A DNA stretch of 9,243 nt from an uncultured Oxalobacteraceae bacterium (GCA_946478765.1 CAMLDH010000136.1:1-9243), one strand, 5' to 3'; shown: positions 1-7,666, numbered from the stretch's first letter. Made by a program: numbers and translations. The notes: generated by a model from the sequence alone, not told the origin.

Positions 1-35
1 AGGGGTCGTTGGTTCGAGTCCAATCGTGCCTACCA
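1..35 (+). tRNA. 3' end of a tRNA (partial; probably tRNA-Val)
   Basis: The window opens inside a tRNA. A 5-bp T stem (8-12 with 20-24, one G-U pair) encloses the loop TTCGAGT (13-19). The 3' acceptor strand CGTGCCT (25-31), discriminator A32 and an encoded CCA (33-35) follow. The expected 5' acceptor strand, AGGCACG, and the anticodon lie upstream of the window. From memory this acceptor and T arm match betaproteobacterial tRNA-Val(GAC), but the isotype cannot be read here. A tRNA directly upstream of thrS is a common arrangement in Burkholderiales. Confidence 0.88.
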
Positions 36-284
36 ACGAAAATTGGTAACAATATTTGTAAGAGTGAGAAAGGCATCCCGGTTATGACACCGCGAACTAC
101 CACAACAATGGTTTGGGAGCGACGCTAGTCGGAATCTTTTTCGTCATTGCAAATTGAAAAAGCGCGGCTAGTCCGCGTTTTTTTTCGTCCAAAAATTCCT
201 TATGTTGCGGGGCGGAGTTTATAAAGTGCCGCTGTGCGCCGAATTACCCGGTCCTCACTAAATTAAATTGCCACGGAGTGCAAA
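36..284 (+). other. Intergenic region: tRNA trailer, terminator and thrS leader
   Basis: I see no convincing gene here. The tRNA CCA end can pair with the next bases (CCAA 33-36 with TTGG 43-46), a small hairpin that may matter for 3' processing. About 120 nt of trailer with only a weak hairpin (120-131) leads to the terminator at 157-185. Downstream, TATAAA at 220-225 looks like a -10 for thrS, but the only -35-like sequence at a fitting distance (TTCCTT, 196-201, spacing 18) is poor. The thrS ribosome-binding site is GGAG (275-278), 6 nt before the ATG. Confidence 0.6.
157..185 (+). terminator. Rho-independent terminator of the tRNA unit
   Basis: A GC-only 5-bp stem, CGCGG (163-167) with CCGCG (173-177), and a 5-nt loop CTAGT, is followed by eight T residues (178-185) and preceded by an A-run (157-161). 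This is a textbook intrinsic terminator. It separates the upstream tRNA transcript from thrS, so thrS should have its own promoter between about 186 and 284. Confidence 0.85.
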
Positions 285-2192
285 ATGGTTACAGTCCGAC
301 TTCCCGATGGTTCGCAACGTCAATTCGACGCACCGGTGACGGTTGCGCAAGTGGCATCCAATATTGGTGTAGGCCTTGCGAAAGCTGCATTGGCCGGCAA
401 GGTCGATGGCAAAATCGTCGATACCTCGTTTCTGATCGAGCATGATGCAGATGTCGCGATTGTGACCGACAAGGACCCGGACGGACTGGAGGTCATTCGC
501 CACTCGACTGCGCACTTGCTGGCTTACGCAGTGAAAGAACTGTTCCCAGATGCGCAAGTGACGATCGGGCCGGTCATCGAAAACGGCTTTTACTACGACT
601 TTTCATACAAACGACCATTTACGCCAGAAGATCTGCAGGCGATCGAAAAGAAGATGGCGGAATTGGCCAAGAAAGACGAGCCGGTCACGCGCAAGGTGCT
701 GCCGCGCGACGAAGCGGTAGCGTATTTCAAGTCGATCGGCGAAGCGTATAAGGCGGAAATCATCGAATCGATTCCGGCCGATCAGGATGTGTCGCTCTAT
801 ACCGAAGGTAAATTCACCGACCTGTGCCGCGGCCCGCATGTGCCGTCTACCGGCAAGCTCAAGGTATTCAAACTGATGAAGCTGGCCGGCGCCTATTGGC
901 GTGGCGACTCCAAGAACGAGATGCTGCAGCGTGTCTACGGCACGGCCTGGGCCAGAAAAGAAGAGCAGGATGCGTATCTGCATATGCTGGAAGAGGCGGA
1001 AAAGCGCGATCACCGCAAGCTCGGCCGTGCGCTCGACTTATTTCACTTCCAGGATGAGGCGCCCGGCCTGATTTTCTGGCATCCGAAAGGCTGGACCGTG
1101 TGGCAGCAGGTAGAACAGTACATGCGCCGTGTGTATCAGGAAAACGGCTATCAGGAAGTCAAGGCGCCGCAGATCCTCGACCGGTCACTGTGGGAAAAGA
1201 CCGGGCACTGGCAGAACTATCGTGAAAACATGTTCGTCACCGAGTCGGAAAATCGCAATTACGCGCTCAAGCCGATGAATTGCCCTGGGCATGTGCAGAT
1301 TTTCAATTCGAATATGCGCAGCTATCGCGACCTGCCGATGCGTTACGGCGAGTTTGGCCAATGCCATCGTAATGAGCCGTCCGGGGCACTGCACGGTATT
1401 ATGCGGGTGCGCGGCTTTACGCAGGATGATGGTCATATTTTCTGCACGGAAGAGCAGATACGGGACGAAGTCACCGCTTTCCATACCCAGGCAATGCAGG
1501 TGTATGCCAATTTCGGCTTTACCGAGATCGCAATCAAGCTGGCGTTGCGCCCGGACAGCCGCATCGGTTCGGATGAAACGTGGGACAAGGCTGAGGATAC
1601 TCTACGCTCGGCGTTGCGGGCTTGTGGCGTCACTTGGGAAGAATTGCCCGGGGAGGGCGCGTTCTACGGTCCTAAAATCGAATATCACTTGAAGGATTCA
1701 CTGGGACGTCCCTGGCAGGTCGGCACCATGCAGGTGGATTTCTCGATGCCGGGGCGCTTGGGCGCTGAATATGTGGCAGACGACAACACACGCAAGATAC
1801 CGGTCATGCTGCATCGGGCGATCGTCGGTTCGATGGAACGCTTTGTCGGCATTCTGATCGAAAACTATGCTGGTGCATTGCCATTATGGTTGTCACCTTT
1901 GCAAATAGCAGTGCTCAATATCTCGGATGCGCAGGCGGAATACGCGCAAAATGTTGCACAAAACCTGAAAAAACAAGGGTTTAGAGTACATCTCGATTTG
2001 CGCAATGAGAAAATAACCTATAAAATACGTGAGCATTCTGTACAGAAGCTGCCTTATATCGTCGTAATCGGCGACAAGGAGCGGGATGCAAACACAGTGG
2101 CCGTGCGTGCGCGGGGCAATGTTGATCTTGGTGTGATGCCAGTCGATGTACTGGTAGAGCGCCTGAAAAACGAGGTCGACACCAAAGCCTGA
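285..2192 (+). CDS. thrS: Threonyl-tRNA synthetase
   Basis: Cytosolic class II synthetase that charges tRNA-Thr using threonine and ATP. At 635 aa it is close to the 642 aa of the E. coli enzyme. The order is an N-terminal TGS domain (about 1-62), an editing domain (about 63-225), the catalytic core (about 240-530) and an anticodon-binding domain (about 535-635). Editing-site residues His73, His77, Cys181 and His185 are present, in HSTAH and DLCRGPH. The three zinc ligands that select threonine appear as Cys333 (MNCPGH), His384 (DDGHIF) and His510 (VMLHRA). Class II motif 2 is seen around [12 protein letters not shown] and motif 3 around [12 protein letters not shown]. The ATG at 285 has GGAG 6 nt upstream. 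It is the first gene of the cluster and is 60 nt from infC. Its last 200-300 bp are AT-richer than the rest and may contain a promoter for infC. Nothing looks broken. Confidence 0.98.
   Translation: MVTVRLPDGSQRQFDAPVTVAQVASNIGVGLAKAALAGKVDGKIVDTSFLIEHDADVAIVTDKDPDGLEVIRHSTAHLLAYAVKELFPDAQVTIGPVIENGFYYDFSYKRPFTPEDLQAIEKKMAELAKKDEPVTRKVLPRDEAVAYFKSIGEAYKAEIIESIPADQDVSLYTEGKFTDLCRGPHVPSTGKLKVFKLMKLAGAYWRGDSKNEMLQRVYGTAWARKEEQDAYLHMLEEAEKRDHRKLGRALDLFHFQDEAPGLIFWHPKGWTVWQQVEQYMRRVYQENGYQEVKAPQILDRSLWEKTGHWQNYRENMFVTESENRNYALKPMNCPGHVQIFNSNMRSYRDLPMRYGEFGQCHRNEPSGALHGIMRVRGFTQDDGHIFCTEEQIRDEVTAFHTQAMQVYANFGFTEIAIKLALRPDSRIGSDETWDKAEDTLRSALRACGVTWEELPGEGAFYGPKIEYHLKDSLGRPWQVGTMQVDFSMPGRLGAEYVADDNTRKIPVMLHRAIVGSMERFVGILIENYAGALPLWLSPLQIAVLNISDAQAEYAQNVAQNLKKQGFRVHLDLRNEKITYKIREHSVQKLPYIVVIGDKERDANTVAVRARGNVDLGVMPVDVLVERLKNEVDTKA
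1998..2026 (+). promoter_or_regulatory. Candidate internal promoter for infC-rpmI-rplT
   Basis: Within the 3' end of thrS, TTGCGC (1998-2003) and TAAAAT (2021-2026, five of six matches to TATAAT) are separated by exactly 17 bp. The surrounding stretch 1981-2040 is only about 35% GC, against well over 50% in most of the gene. In E. coli infC has promoters inside thrS, so the position is sensible. The -35 matches only the TTG half. This is inference from pattern. Confidence 0.4.
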
Positions 2193-2240
2193 TCGGGGAA
2201 GCCCAGAGCGCTAGAGCACGGCTTAATTATTTGATTTTAA

Positions 2241-2255
2241 AAGGAAACTGCAATA
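2241..2255 (+). promoter_or_regulatory. Shine-Dalgarno and AUA start codon of infC
   Basis: AAGGA (2241-2245) lies 7 nt before ATA (2253-2255). The in-frame stop TAA at 2238-2240 means the protein cannot begin earlier, and no ATG, GTG or TTG occurs in frame until GTG 2295. Starting at 2295 would remove a conserved 14-residue N terminus and leave no good ribosome-binding site. ATA is therefore the likely start. IF3 rejects non-canonical start codons, so a rare start on its own mRNA gives autoregulation, as with AUU on E. coli infC. Confidence 0.85.
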
Positions 2256-2774
2256 GCTACGGATAAGTCGCATCGCATTAACGGCGAAATTACTGTGCCT
2301 GAAGTGCGTCTGAGTGGGGTCGAGAACGAACCGATCGGTATCGTGAGTCTGGCTGAGGCCTTCCGCATGGCGGAAGAAGCAAACGTGGATTTGGTGGAAA
2401 TTGCGCCGACTGCGCAGCCTCCGGTTTGTCGCTTGATGGACTACGGCAAGTTCAAGTATCAGGAACAGAAAAAGGCCCACGAAGCCAAGTTGAAGCAGAA
2501 GGTCATTCTGGTCAAGGAAGTCAAATTCCGTCCGGGTACCGATGATGGCGATTACAACATCAAGCTGCGCAACCTCATCAAGTTTCTGGACGACGGCGAT
2601 AAAACCAAGATCACGTTGCGTTTCCGGGGGCGTGAAATGGCGCATCAGGAAATCGGCGTGCGGATGCTGGAGCGTTTGAAAGGTGACTTGGAGCCGTATG
2701 GGCAAGTCGAGCAGTTTCCGAAGATGGAAGGTCGCCAGATGATCATGGTGCTGGCGCCCAAGAAGAAAAAATAA
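2253..2774 (+). CDS. infC: Translation initiation factor IF-3
   Basis: IF3 binds the 30S subunit, keeps it apart from 50S and checks the start codon and initiator tRNA. Read from the ATA at 2253 the protein is 173 aa, a normal length for the family. The N domain (about 8-77) contains the IF3 core around [21 protein letters not shown] (49-69); a charged linker (about 70-84, [14 protein letters not shown]) follows, then the C domain (about 85-170) with [14 protein letters not shown] and [11 protein letters not shown]. It ends in a lysine tail, APKKKK. The start is unusual: the only in-frame codon with a proper Shine-Dalgarno is ATA, and automated callers may begin at GTG 2295, losing 14 conserved residues. 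It is followed by a 157-nt structured leader before rpmI. The family call is certain; the ATA start is very likely. Confidence 0.96.
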   Translation: MATDKSHRINGEITVPEVRLSGVENEPIGIVSLAEAFRMAEEANVDLVEIAPTAQPPVCRLMDYGKFKYQEQKKAHEAKLKQKVILVKEVKFRPGTDDGDYNIKLRNLIKFLDDGDKTKITLRFRGREMAHQEIGVRMLERLKGDLEPYGQVEQFPKMEGRQMIMVLAPKKKK

Positions 2775-2931
2775 TTTTCGTGCGATCCATCTAGAGATGG
2801 ATGGATTGTGCAAAAAAAGCAGTGGACTCGATTTCACTGCTCAACAAGTGAGAGCAGGCATCTAAGCGTAACGTAGTGTTGCCACCTGCAATCATGTTAA
2901 AAATGGAGCTGTCCGTAGGACAGATAGTGTC
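2775..2931 (+). promoter_or_regulatory. Structured rpmI leader, candidate L20 control region
   Basis: This 157-nt spacer holds no gene but several hairpins. Stem 1 is 7 bp, ATCCATC (2785-2791) with GATGGAT (2796-2802). Stem 2 is GCAGTG (2819-2824) with CACTGC (2835-2840), extendable by two pairs. An alternative pairing, TGCTC (2838-2842) with GAGCA (2852-2856), competes with stem 2. Stem 3 is a perfect 6-bp hairpin, CTGTCC (2909-2914) with GGACAG (2918-2923), and its 3' arm contains the AGGA (2917-2920) that is the best Shine-Dalgarno for rpmI. No T-run follows stem 1 or 2, so they are not terminators. In E. coli, L20 represses rpmI-rplT translation through RNA structure between infC and rpmI. 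The layout here suggests a comparable control; the L20-binding site itself is not identified. Confidence 0.5.
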
Positions 2932-3129
2932 ATGCCTAAAATGAAGACAAAGAGCAGCGCCAAAAAGCGTTTTCGCGTGCGTCCAGGTGGAACGGTCAAA
3001 TGTGGACACGCTTTCAAGCGCCATATCCTGACCAAGAAAACCACAAAAAGTAAGCGCCAGTTGCGTGGTATTACCAATGTCAATGCTGCAGACGTCGTAT
3101 CAGTCCTGCGCATGATGCCCACCGCTTAA
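2932..3129 (+). CDS. rpmI: 50S ribosomal protein bL35
   Basis: A 65-aa, strongly basic component of the large ribosomal subunit. It begins [14 protein letters not shown] and continues with [18 protein letters not shown] and a C-terminal LRMMP motif, all typical of bL35; the length is exactly as expected. It lies between infC and rplT, and the 28-nt gap to rplT makes co-expression likely. The ATG at 2932 sits 8 nt after a perfect 6-bp hairpin that contains the only close Shine-Dalgarno (AGGA, 2917-2920, spacing 11). Translation is therefore probably controlled by leader folding, with L20 as the expected regulator. Nothing is missing. Confidence 0.97.
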   Translation: MPKMKTKSSAKKRFRVRPGGTVKCGHAFKRHILTKKTTKSKRQLRGITNVNAADVVSVLRMMPTA

Positions 3130-3157
3130 CCTCACACTCAATATTTAAGGAGTAACC

Positions 3158-3517
3158 ATGCCTAGAGTAAAACGTGGGGTCACAGCACGGGCCCGTCACA
3201 AGAAAGTCCTCGATCAAGCCAAAGGCTATCGTGGTCGTCGCAGTACGGTCTACCGTATTGCCAAGCAAGCAGTCATGCGCGCCGGTCAGTATGCATACCG
3301 CGATCGTCGTAACAAGAAGCGCGTATTCCGCGCACTGTGGATCACCCGTATCAACGCGGCATCGCGTGAGCATGGCATGACCTACAGTGTGTTCATGAAT
3401 GGCCTCAAAAAAGCCTCGATCGAACTGGATCGTAAAGTCCTGGCCGATATGGCTGTGATGGACAAGCCGGCGTTTGCCGCGATTGTCAATCAGGTGAAGG
3501 CCAACATCGCTGCTTAA
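3158..3517 (+). CDS. rplT: 50S ribosomal protein bL20
   Basis: A 119-aa basic protein that binds 23S rRNA early and is needed for large-subunit assembly. In several bacteria it also represses its own operon. The N-terminal half ([16 protein letters not shown], then [10 protein letters not shown]) is the long basic extension that runs into rRNA. The C-terminal half (about 60-119, starting [15 protein letters not shown]) is the globular RNA-binding domain that in E. coli suffices for mRNA repression. AAGGAG (3147-3152) lies 5 nt before the ATG, a strong site. It is the third gene of the infC-rpmI-rplT unit. Two hairpins follow the stop before pheS, which may set the ratio of ribosomal-protein to synthetase transcripts. 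Confidence 0.97.
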   Translation: MPRVKRGVTARARHKKVLDQAKGYRGRRSTVYRIAKQAVMRAGQYAYRDRRNKKRVFRALWITRINAASREHGMTYSVFMNGLKKASIELDRKVLADMAVMDKPAFAAIVNQVKANIAA

Positions 3518-3525
3518 GTAGTCTA

Positions 3526-3547
3526 GGCATTGCCGCAAGGCGATGCC
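3526..3547 (+). promoter_or_regulatory. Strong GCAA-tetraloop hairpin after rplT
   Basis: A continuous 9-bp stem (3526-3534 with 3539-3547, one U-G pair) is capped by GCAA, a GNRA tetraloop. It starts 9 nt after the rplT stop codon. No T-run follows, so it is not an intrinsic terminator by itself. Plausible roles are protection of the rplT 3' end from exonucleases, an RNase processing site, or part of a pheST attenuator together with the next hairpin. Confidence 0.6.
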
Positions 3548-3559
3548 ATAGTATCCCGG

Positions 3560-3597
3560 CGGGGCAGAGGTCATACACCTGTGCCCCGTTTCATTTT
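3560..3597 (+). terminator. Terminator-like hairpin or attenuator before pheS
   Basis: CGGGGCA (3560-3566) pairs with TGCCCCG (3582-3588), and AGGT (3568-3571) continues the helix with ACCT (3577-3580) across a single G-G mismatch. The loop is CATAC. The following TTTCATTTT (3589-3597) is a T-rich but interrupted tract. It could terminate part of the transcripts between rplT and pheS. E. coli has an attenuator with the pheM leader peptide in the same gap; no separate Phe-rich leader ORF is visible upstream of this hairpin, so the mechanism may differ. Confidence 0.5.
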
Positions 3598-3628
3598 CGG
3601 CTTCCACTTATGGAGCGGGAAACACCGC

Positions 3629-4645
3629 ATGAATCCCCTAGAACAACTTGTAATCCAGGCACGGACCGATTTCTCTGCCGCAGAGGACGCTGCTGCGCTG
3701 GAAAACGCGAAAGCCAAATATCTTGGCAAAACCGGCCAAATCACCGAGCAGATGAAAGGTCTGGGCAAGCTGGCGCCGGACGAGCGCAAAGCGCAAGGCG
3801 CAGTGATCAACGCCGCCAAGGAACAAATCGAAGCCGCGCTTAATGCGCGGCGCGATGCGCTGGCCAATGCGCAGATGCAGGCGCGTCTGAATGCCGAAGC
3901 GATCGACGTTACCTTGCCTGGCCGCGGTCGCGGCATGGGGGGTATTCATCCCGTGATGCGTACCTGGCAGCGGGTAGAAGAGATTTTCGGCTCAATCGGT
4001 TTTGACGTGGCCGATGGCCCGGAAATTGAAACCGACTGGACCAATTTCACTGCGCTGAACAGCCCGGAAAATCATCCGGCGCGCTCGATGCAGGATACCT
4101 TCTATATCGAAGGCAACGATACCCAAGGCAAGCCGCTGCTGCTGCGTACGCACACCAGCCCGATGCAGGTGCGCTATGCGCGTATGCACAAGCCGCCGAT
4201 CAAGGTCATCGCACCCGGGCGCACCTATCGGGTTGACAGCGATGCGACACACTCGCCAATGTTCCATCAGGTCGAAGGTCTGTGGATTGCGGAAGATATC
4301 AGCTTCGCCGATCTGAAGGGCGTGTACCTGAATTTCGTGAAGGCGTTTTTTGAAACAGACGATTTGCAAGTGCGCTTTCGGCCATCGTATTTTCCGTTCA
4401 CCGAACCGTCGGCCGAGATCGATATCGCCTTCGGCAGCGGACCGCTGAAGGGGCGCTGGCTGGAAGTCTCTGGCGCCGGTCAGGTGCATCCGACGGTGGT
4501 GCGCAACATGGGACTCGATCCGGACCAGTTCATCGGATTTGCGTTCGGTTCCGGATTGGAGCGGTTGACGATGCTGCGTTACGGGATCAACGATCTGCGC
4601 CTGTTTTACGAAGGCGATCTGCGTTTCCTGAAACAATTCAATTAA
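3629..4645 (+). CDS. pheS: Phenylalanyl-tRNA synthetase, alpha subunit
   Basis: Catalytic subunit of the alpha2-beta2 enzyme that charges tRNA-Phe. From ATG 3629 it has 338 aa, as in the family. The N-terminal region (about 1-90) is the alpha-helical coiled coil that contacts tRNA. The class II core follows, with motif 2 around [20 protein letters not shown] (195-214) and motif 3 in [14 protein letters not shown] (306-319). Ala305 in GFAFG corresponds to E. coli Ala294 of the Phe pocket, so specificity should be normal. The protein starts MNPLEQLV, with GGGA (3617-3620) 8 nt upstream inside a small hairpin (GCGG 3615-3618 with CCGC 3625-3628). An in-frame TTG at 3530 would add 33 unrelated residues and is not believed. 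pheT follows after a 159-bp gap that holds an inverted-repeat element. Confidence 0.97.
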   Translation: MNPLEQLVIQARTDFSAAEDAAALENAKAKYLGKTGQITEQMKGLGKLAPDERKAQGAVINAAKEQIEAALNARRDALANAQMQARLNAEAIDVTLPGRGRGMGGIHPVMRTWQRVEEIFGSIGFDVADGPEIETDWTNFTALNSPENHPARSMQDTFYIEGNDTQGKPLLLRTHTSPMQVRYARMHKPPIKVIAPGRTYRVDSDATHSPMFHQVEGLWIAEDISFADLKGVYLNFVKAFFETDDLQVRFRPSYFPFTEPSAEIDIAFGSGPLKGRWLEVSGAGQVHPTVVRNMGLDPDQFIGFAFGSGLERLTMLRYGINDLRLFYEGDLRFLKQFN

Positions 4646-4660
4646 AAACTAACTATTCAC

Positions 4661-4778
4661 GTTCCTCCTCCTTCAAGGGGGAAGGTTAGGTGGGCGATGG
4701 GGTTGGAAGAAGGCAGTTTTAACCCATTTCCACTCTAACTCTCTCCCTTACGCCGGATGCCCTTGAAAGGGAGCGAAC
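4661..4778. repeat. Degenerate inverted-repeat element between pheS and pheT
   Basis: Two arms of an imperfect palindrome face each other. GTTC (4661-4664) matches GAAC (4775-4778); TTCAAGGG (4672-4679) matches CCCTTGAA (4760-4767); GTTAG (4685-4689) matches CTAAC (4735-4739); GTGG (4690-4693) matches CCAC (4730-4733); and ATGGGGTT (4697-4704) nearly matches AACCCAT (4721-4727). The right arm has about 13 extra bases, and the centre (4705-4720) is unpaired. Each arm also folds locally around CCTTCAAGG-like cores. There is no ORF. It resembles the short G/C-rich palindromic intergenic repeats found in many copies in betaproteobacterial genomes, and looks like an old, diverged non-autonomous element. 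In mRNA it would form a long hairpin between the two cistrons. Confidence 0.65.
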
Positions 4779-4804
4779 AAATTCAGTAGCTGAAGGTTTT
4801 AACT

Positions 4805-7231
4805 ATGCAATTCTCCGAAAACTGGCTCCGTACCATGGTCGATCCGAAGATGACGTCGGACGAACTGGCGCATTTGCTCACGATGTCTGGTCTGGAAGTC
4901 GAAGAAGTCGAACCTGTTGCGCCGCCGTTCTCCAACGTGGTCGTGGCGAAGGTGCTGGAAGTCGCCAAGCATCCGAATGCCGATCGTTTGAACGTGTGCC
5001 AGGTCGATGCCGGCACTGGCACCTTGTTGAACATCGTGTGCGGTGCGCCGAACGTACGCGCCGGCATGAAAGTCGTGTGTGCGATGGCCGGCGCGATTCT
5101 GCCGCCGGGCGACGATGGCAAGCCGTTCGAGATCAAGGTCGGTCAATTGCGCGGCATCGAGTCACAGGGCATGCTGTGTTCCGCGCGCGAGCTGAAGCTG
5201 TCGGAAGAGAATGCCGGCCTGATGGACTTGCCGGAAGATGCGCCGATTGGCCAGAATTTCCGTGATTATTATCAACTGAACGATCTGAAATTCACGATCA
5301 AGCTGACGCCGAACAAGGCTGACTGCCTGTCGGTGCTGGGTGTGGCACGTGAAGTATCTGCGCTGACCGACACGCCACTGAAGATGCCGACGTATCAGCC
5401 GGTTACCGTGACGATTGGCGATACATTGCCGGTCAAGGTTTCGGCGCCGGATTTATGCGGTCGCTTTTCCGGGCGTATTATCCGCGGTTTGAATGCCAGG
5501 GCAGCAACGCCGGACTGGATGAAGCAGCGTCTGGAGCGCAGCGGCCAGCGGTCGATTTCCGCCTTGGTGGATATTTCGAACTATGTGATGCTCGAACTGG
5601 GGCGCCCATCGCACGTATTCGATCTCGCCAAGATGCATGGCGGCCTGGATATTCGCTGGGGTAAAAAGGGCGAGTCGCTAAAGCTCCTGAATGGCAATAC
5701 GGTGGAAGTCGATGAATGGATCGGCGTCATTGCGGACGGCAAGGAAATCGAATCTCTGGCGGGCATCATGGGCGGAGACGCCACCGCCGTATCGCTTGAC
5801 ACGCAAGACATTTATCTCGAAGCGGCATTCTGGTGGCCGCAGGCGATTCAGGGCCGCGCACGCCGCTTGAATTTTTCGACCGATGCGGCGCATCGCTTCG
5901 AGCGTGGCGTCGACTACGCGACCACGGTCGAGCATATCGAACGGATCACCGCCTTGATCGTGGAGATTTGCGGTCACAAAGGCAAGACAGCTGTCGGACC
6001 GATCGACGACCATATCGTTAATCTGCCGCAGCGAACGCCGGTTGCGGTACGCACCGCACGTGCGGTCAAGGTCATTGGTGTGCCATTGACCGACGCACAG
6101 GTTGCCGACATTTTTAAACGTCTAGCCCTGCCGTTTACGCAAGAGCCCGGTGTCTTCAAGGTGACGCCGCCGTCGTATCGCTTCGATATCGAAATCGAAG
6201 AAGATCTGATCGAGGAAATTGCACGGGTCTACGGTTTCGAGAATATTCCTGCCTTGCCGCCGGTGGCGCCGAACGCGATGCGTATTCCACTTGAAAATAC
6301 GCGTTCGCTGTTTACGATTCGTCGTCAACTGGCCGATCTCGATTATCAGGAAGTGGTGAACTTCAGCTTTGTTGAAGAATCGTGGGAAGCCGACTTCGCC
6401 GCTAACGTCAACCCGATCAAGCTGCTCAATCCGATTGCGAGCCAGATGAGCGTGATGCGCTCATCGCTCATCGCCAGCCTGATTGCCAACGTGCGCTACA
6501 ACCTGAACCGCAAGGTCAGCCGCATACGCTTGTTCGAGGTGGGCGCGGTCTATTTGCGCAATGCGAATGTGCAGGATGGTCCATTGTCGGTTGCCGGCTA
6601 TGACCAGCCGAAGCGGGTCGCAGCGCTTGCCTATGGCCCGGTCGCAGAAGAGCAGTGGGGGCAGCCGGCACGCAATGTCGATTACTTCGATATCAAGGCG
6701 GATCTGGAAGCGCTGTTTGCGCCGAAAATCCTGCGCTTTGCCCAGCTCGAACATCCGGCACTCCACCCAGGGCGCTCCGCGCAAATCATGCTGGACGGCA
6801 TGGCGATCGGCTTTATCGGTGAACTGCATCCGCGTTGGCAACAAAAATATGACTTGCCGTTAGCACCAGTCTTATTCGAGGTCAATGCATCGGCTTTGCA
6901 GATGCGCGATATTCCCGCTTACCAAGAGATTTCGAAATTCCCGGCAGTGATCCGAGATCTTGCTTTGGTGGTCAAACAGGCAATTTCAGCACAAGATTTG
7001 ATCGATACTTTTGCTGCGGAAAAGCAATCGAACAATATCTGTCGAAATTTGCAAGCCATTGTTTTATTTGATGAATATCGTGGAAAGGGGCTCGAAAATG
7101 ACGAGAAAAGTCTTGCTTTCCGCTTTACCTTGCAAGATACTCAAACTACCCTGCAAGACGATGCTGTAGACGCTGCGATGGCCGCGTTCGTTGCGGCAGC
7201 CAATAAAAAACATGGCGCAAGATTGCGCTAA
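4805..7231 (+). CDS. pheT: Phenylalanyl-tRNA synthetase, beta subunit
   Basis: Beta subunit of PheRS: it binds tRNA and hydrolyses mis-made Tyr-tRNA-Phe. At 808 aa it compares with 795 in E. coli. Domains: N-terminal and EMAP/OB-fold tRNA-binding region (about 1-150, with [13 protein letters not shown] and IVCGAPNVR); B3/B4 editing (about 210-390); B5 (about 405-480, ending [19 protein letters not shown]); catalytic-like core (about 485-690); and an FDX-ACB anticodon-binding domain (about 708-808). Editing residues His270 (RPSHVFD), Glu339 (YLEAA), Thr359 and Ala361 ([13 protein letters not shown]) line up with E. coli His261, Glu334, Thr354 and Ala356, so editing should be intact. GAAGG (4792-4796) lies 8 nt before the ATG. 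The last 400 bp are much AT-richer (about 32% GC at 7021-7080), possibly holding an ihfA promoter. ihfA follows after 21 bp. Confidence 0.98.
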   Translation: MQFSENWLRTMVDPKMTSDELAHLLTMSGLEVEEVEPVAPPFSNVVVAKVLEVAKHPNADRLNVCQVDAGTGTLLNIVCGAPNVRAGMKVVCAMAGAILPPGDDGKPFEIKVGQLRGIESQGMLCSARELKLSEENAGLMDLPEDAPIGQNFRDYYQLNDLKFTIKLTPNKADCLSVLGVAREVSALTDTPLKMPTYQPVTVTIGDTLPVKVSAPDLCGRFSGRIIRGLNARAATPDWMKQRLERSGQRSISALVDISNYVMLELGRPSHVFDLAKMHGGLDIRWGKKGESLKLLNGNTVEVDEWIGVIADGKEIESLAGIMGGDATAVSLDTQDIYLEAAFWWPQAIQGRARRLNFSTDAAHRFERGVDYATTVEHIERITALIVEICGHKGKTAVGPIDDHIVNLPQRTPVAVRTARAVKVIGVPLTDAQVADIFKRLALPFTQEPGVFKVTPPSYRFDIEIEEDLIEEIARVYGFENIPALPPVAPNAMRIPLENTRSLFTIRRQLADLDYQEVVNFSFVEESWEADFAANVNPIKLLNPIASQMSVMRSSLIASLIANVRYNLNRKVSRIRLFEVGAVYLRNANVQDGPLSVAGYDQPKRVAALAYGPVAEEQWGQPARNVDYFDIKADLEALFAPKILRFAQLEHPALHPGRSAQIMLDGMAIGFIGELHPRWQQKYDLPLAPVLFEVNASALQMRDIPAYQEISKFPAVIRDLALVVKQAISAQDLIDTFAAEKQSNNICRNLQAIVLFDEYRGKGLENDEKSLAFRFTLQDTQTTLQDDAVDAAMAAFVAAANKKHGARLR

Positions 7232-7252
7232 AGCAGGCAGGGAATAACGACT

Positions 7253-7666
7253 ATGAATGAAGTGAACTCAGCCGAATTCCAATCCGTTTTGGCCGCAGAT
7301 CTCAATCGCGCGATGCTTGAAGCGAAGGCCCGTTCGCAAGCCGAGAAAGACTTGCCGACCTTGACCAAGGCGGAATTGGCTGAACTTTTGTTCGAACAAG
7401 TAGGCTTGAACAAGCGCGAAGCGAAGGACATGGTCGAGACGTTTTTCGATGAAATCCGCAATGCGCTGGAGCGGGGTGAATCGGTCAAGCTGTCCGGATT
7501 CGGCAATTTCCAGTTGCGCGACAAGCCGCAACGGCCGGGCCGTAACCCCAAGACCGGCGAAGAAATCCCGATTACAGCGCGTCGCGTCGTGACTTTCCAT
7601 GCCAGCCAAAAGCTCAAAGGCATGGTGGAAAGCGCCAGCCGTCAGTCTATAGTGCATGTTGCCTGA
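7253..7666 (+). CDS. ihfA: Integration host factor alpha subunit, N-terminally extended
   Basis: IHF alpha pairs with the beta subunit to bind and sharply bend DNA, acting in nucleoid structure, recombination and transcription. The core (about 36-128) is unmistakable: [31 protein letters not shown], then the DNA-inserting arm [16 protein letters not shown] with the intercalating proline at Pro99, and [14 protein letters not shown]. coli IHF alpha has 99 aa; this one has 137. The extra part is about 35 residues at the N terminus ([20 protein letters not shown] and following) and a short C-terminal tail. AGGGA (7239-7243) 9 nt before ATG 7253 supports the long form; Met21 (7313) is the only other in-frame Met before the core. 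Extended IHF-alpha N termini are known in Burkholderiales. It sits between pheT and a merR gene, 19 nt upstream of the latter. Confidence 0.96.
   Translation: MNEVNSAEFQSVLAADLNRAMLEAKARSQAEKDLPTLTKAELAELLFEQVGLNKREAKDMVETFFDEIRNALERGESVKLSGFGNFQLRDKPQRPGRNPKTGEEIPITARRVVTFHASQKLKGMVESASRQSIVHVA

Noticed and set aside
205..225. TTGCGG (205-210) with TATAAA (220-225) as the thrS promoter
   Set aside because: The spacing is only 9 bp, far too short for a sigma-70 promoter. TATAAA alone may still be a -10.
2295..2774. infC starting at GTG 2295
   Set aside because: It lacks a proper ribosome-binding site and cuts off 14 conserved N-terminal residues; ATA 2253 fits better.
2785..2820. Terminator after infC
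   Set aside because: The 7-bp stem at 2785-2802 is followed by an A-rich stretch, not by T residues.
3530..3628. In-frame upstream extension of pheS from TTG at 3530
   Set aside because: It would add 33 residues unlike any PheS, begins inside a strong hairpin and has no Shine-Dalgarno. MNPLEQLV from ATG 3629 gives the normal length.
3610..3843. 77-residue frame from ATG 3610 overlapping pheS
   Set aside because: It overlaps the true pheS start in another frame, is arginine-rich with no family resemblance, and has no function suggested by context.
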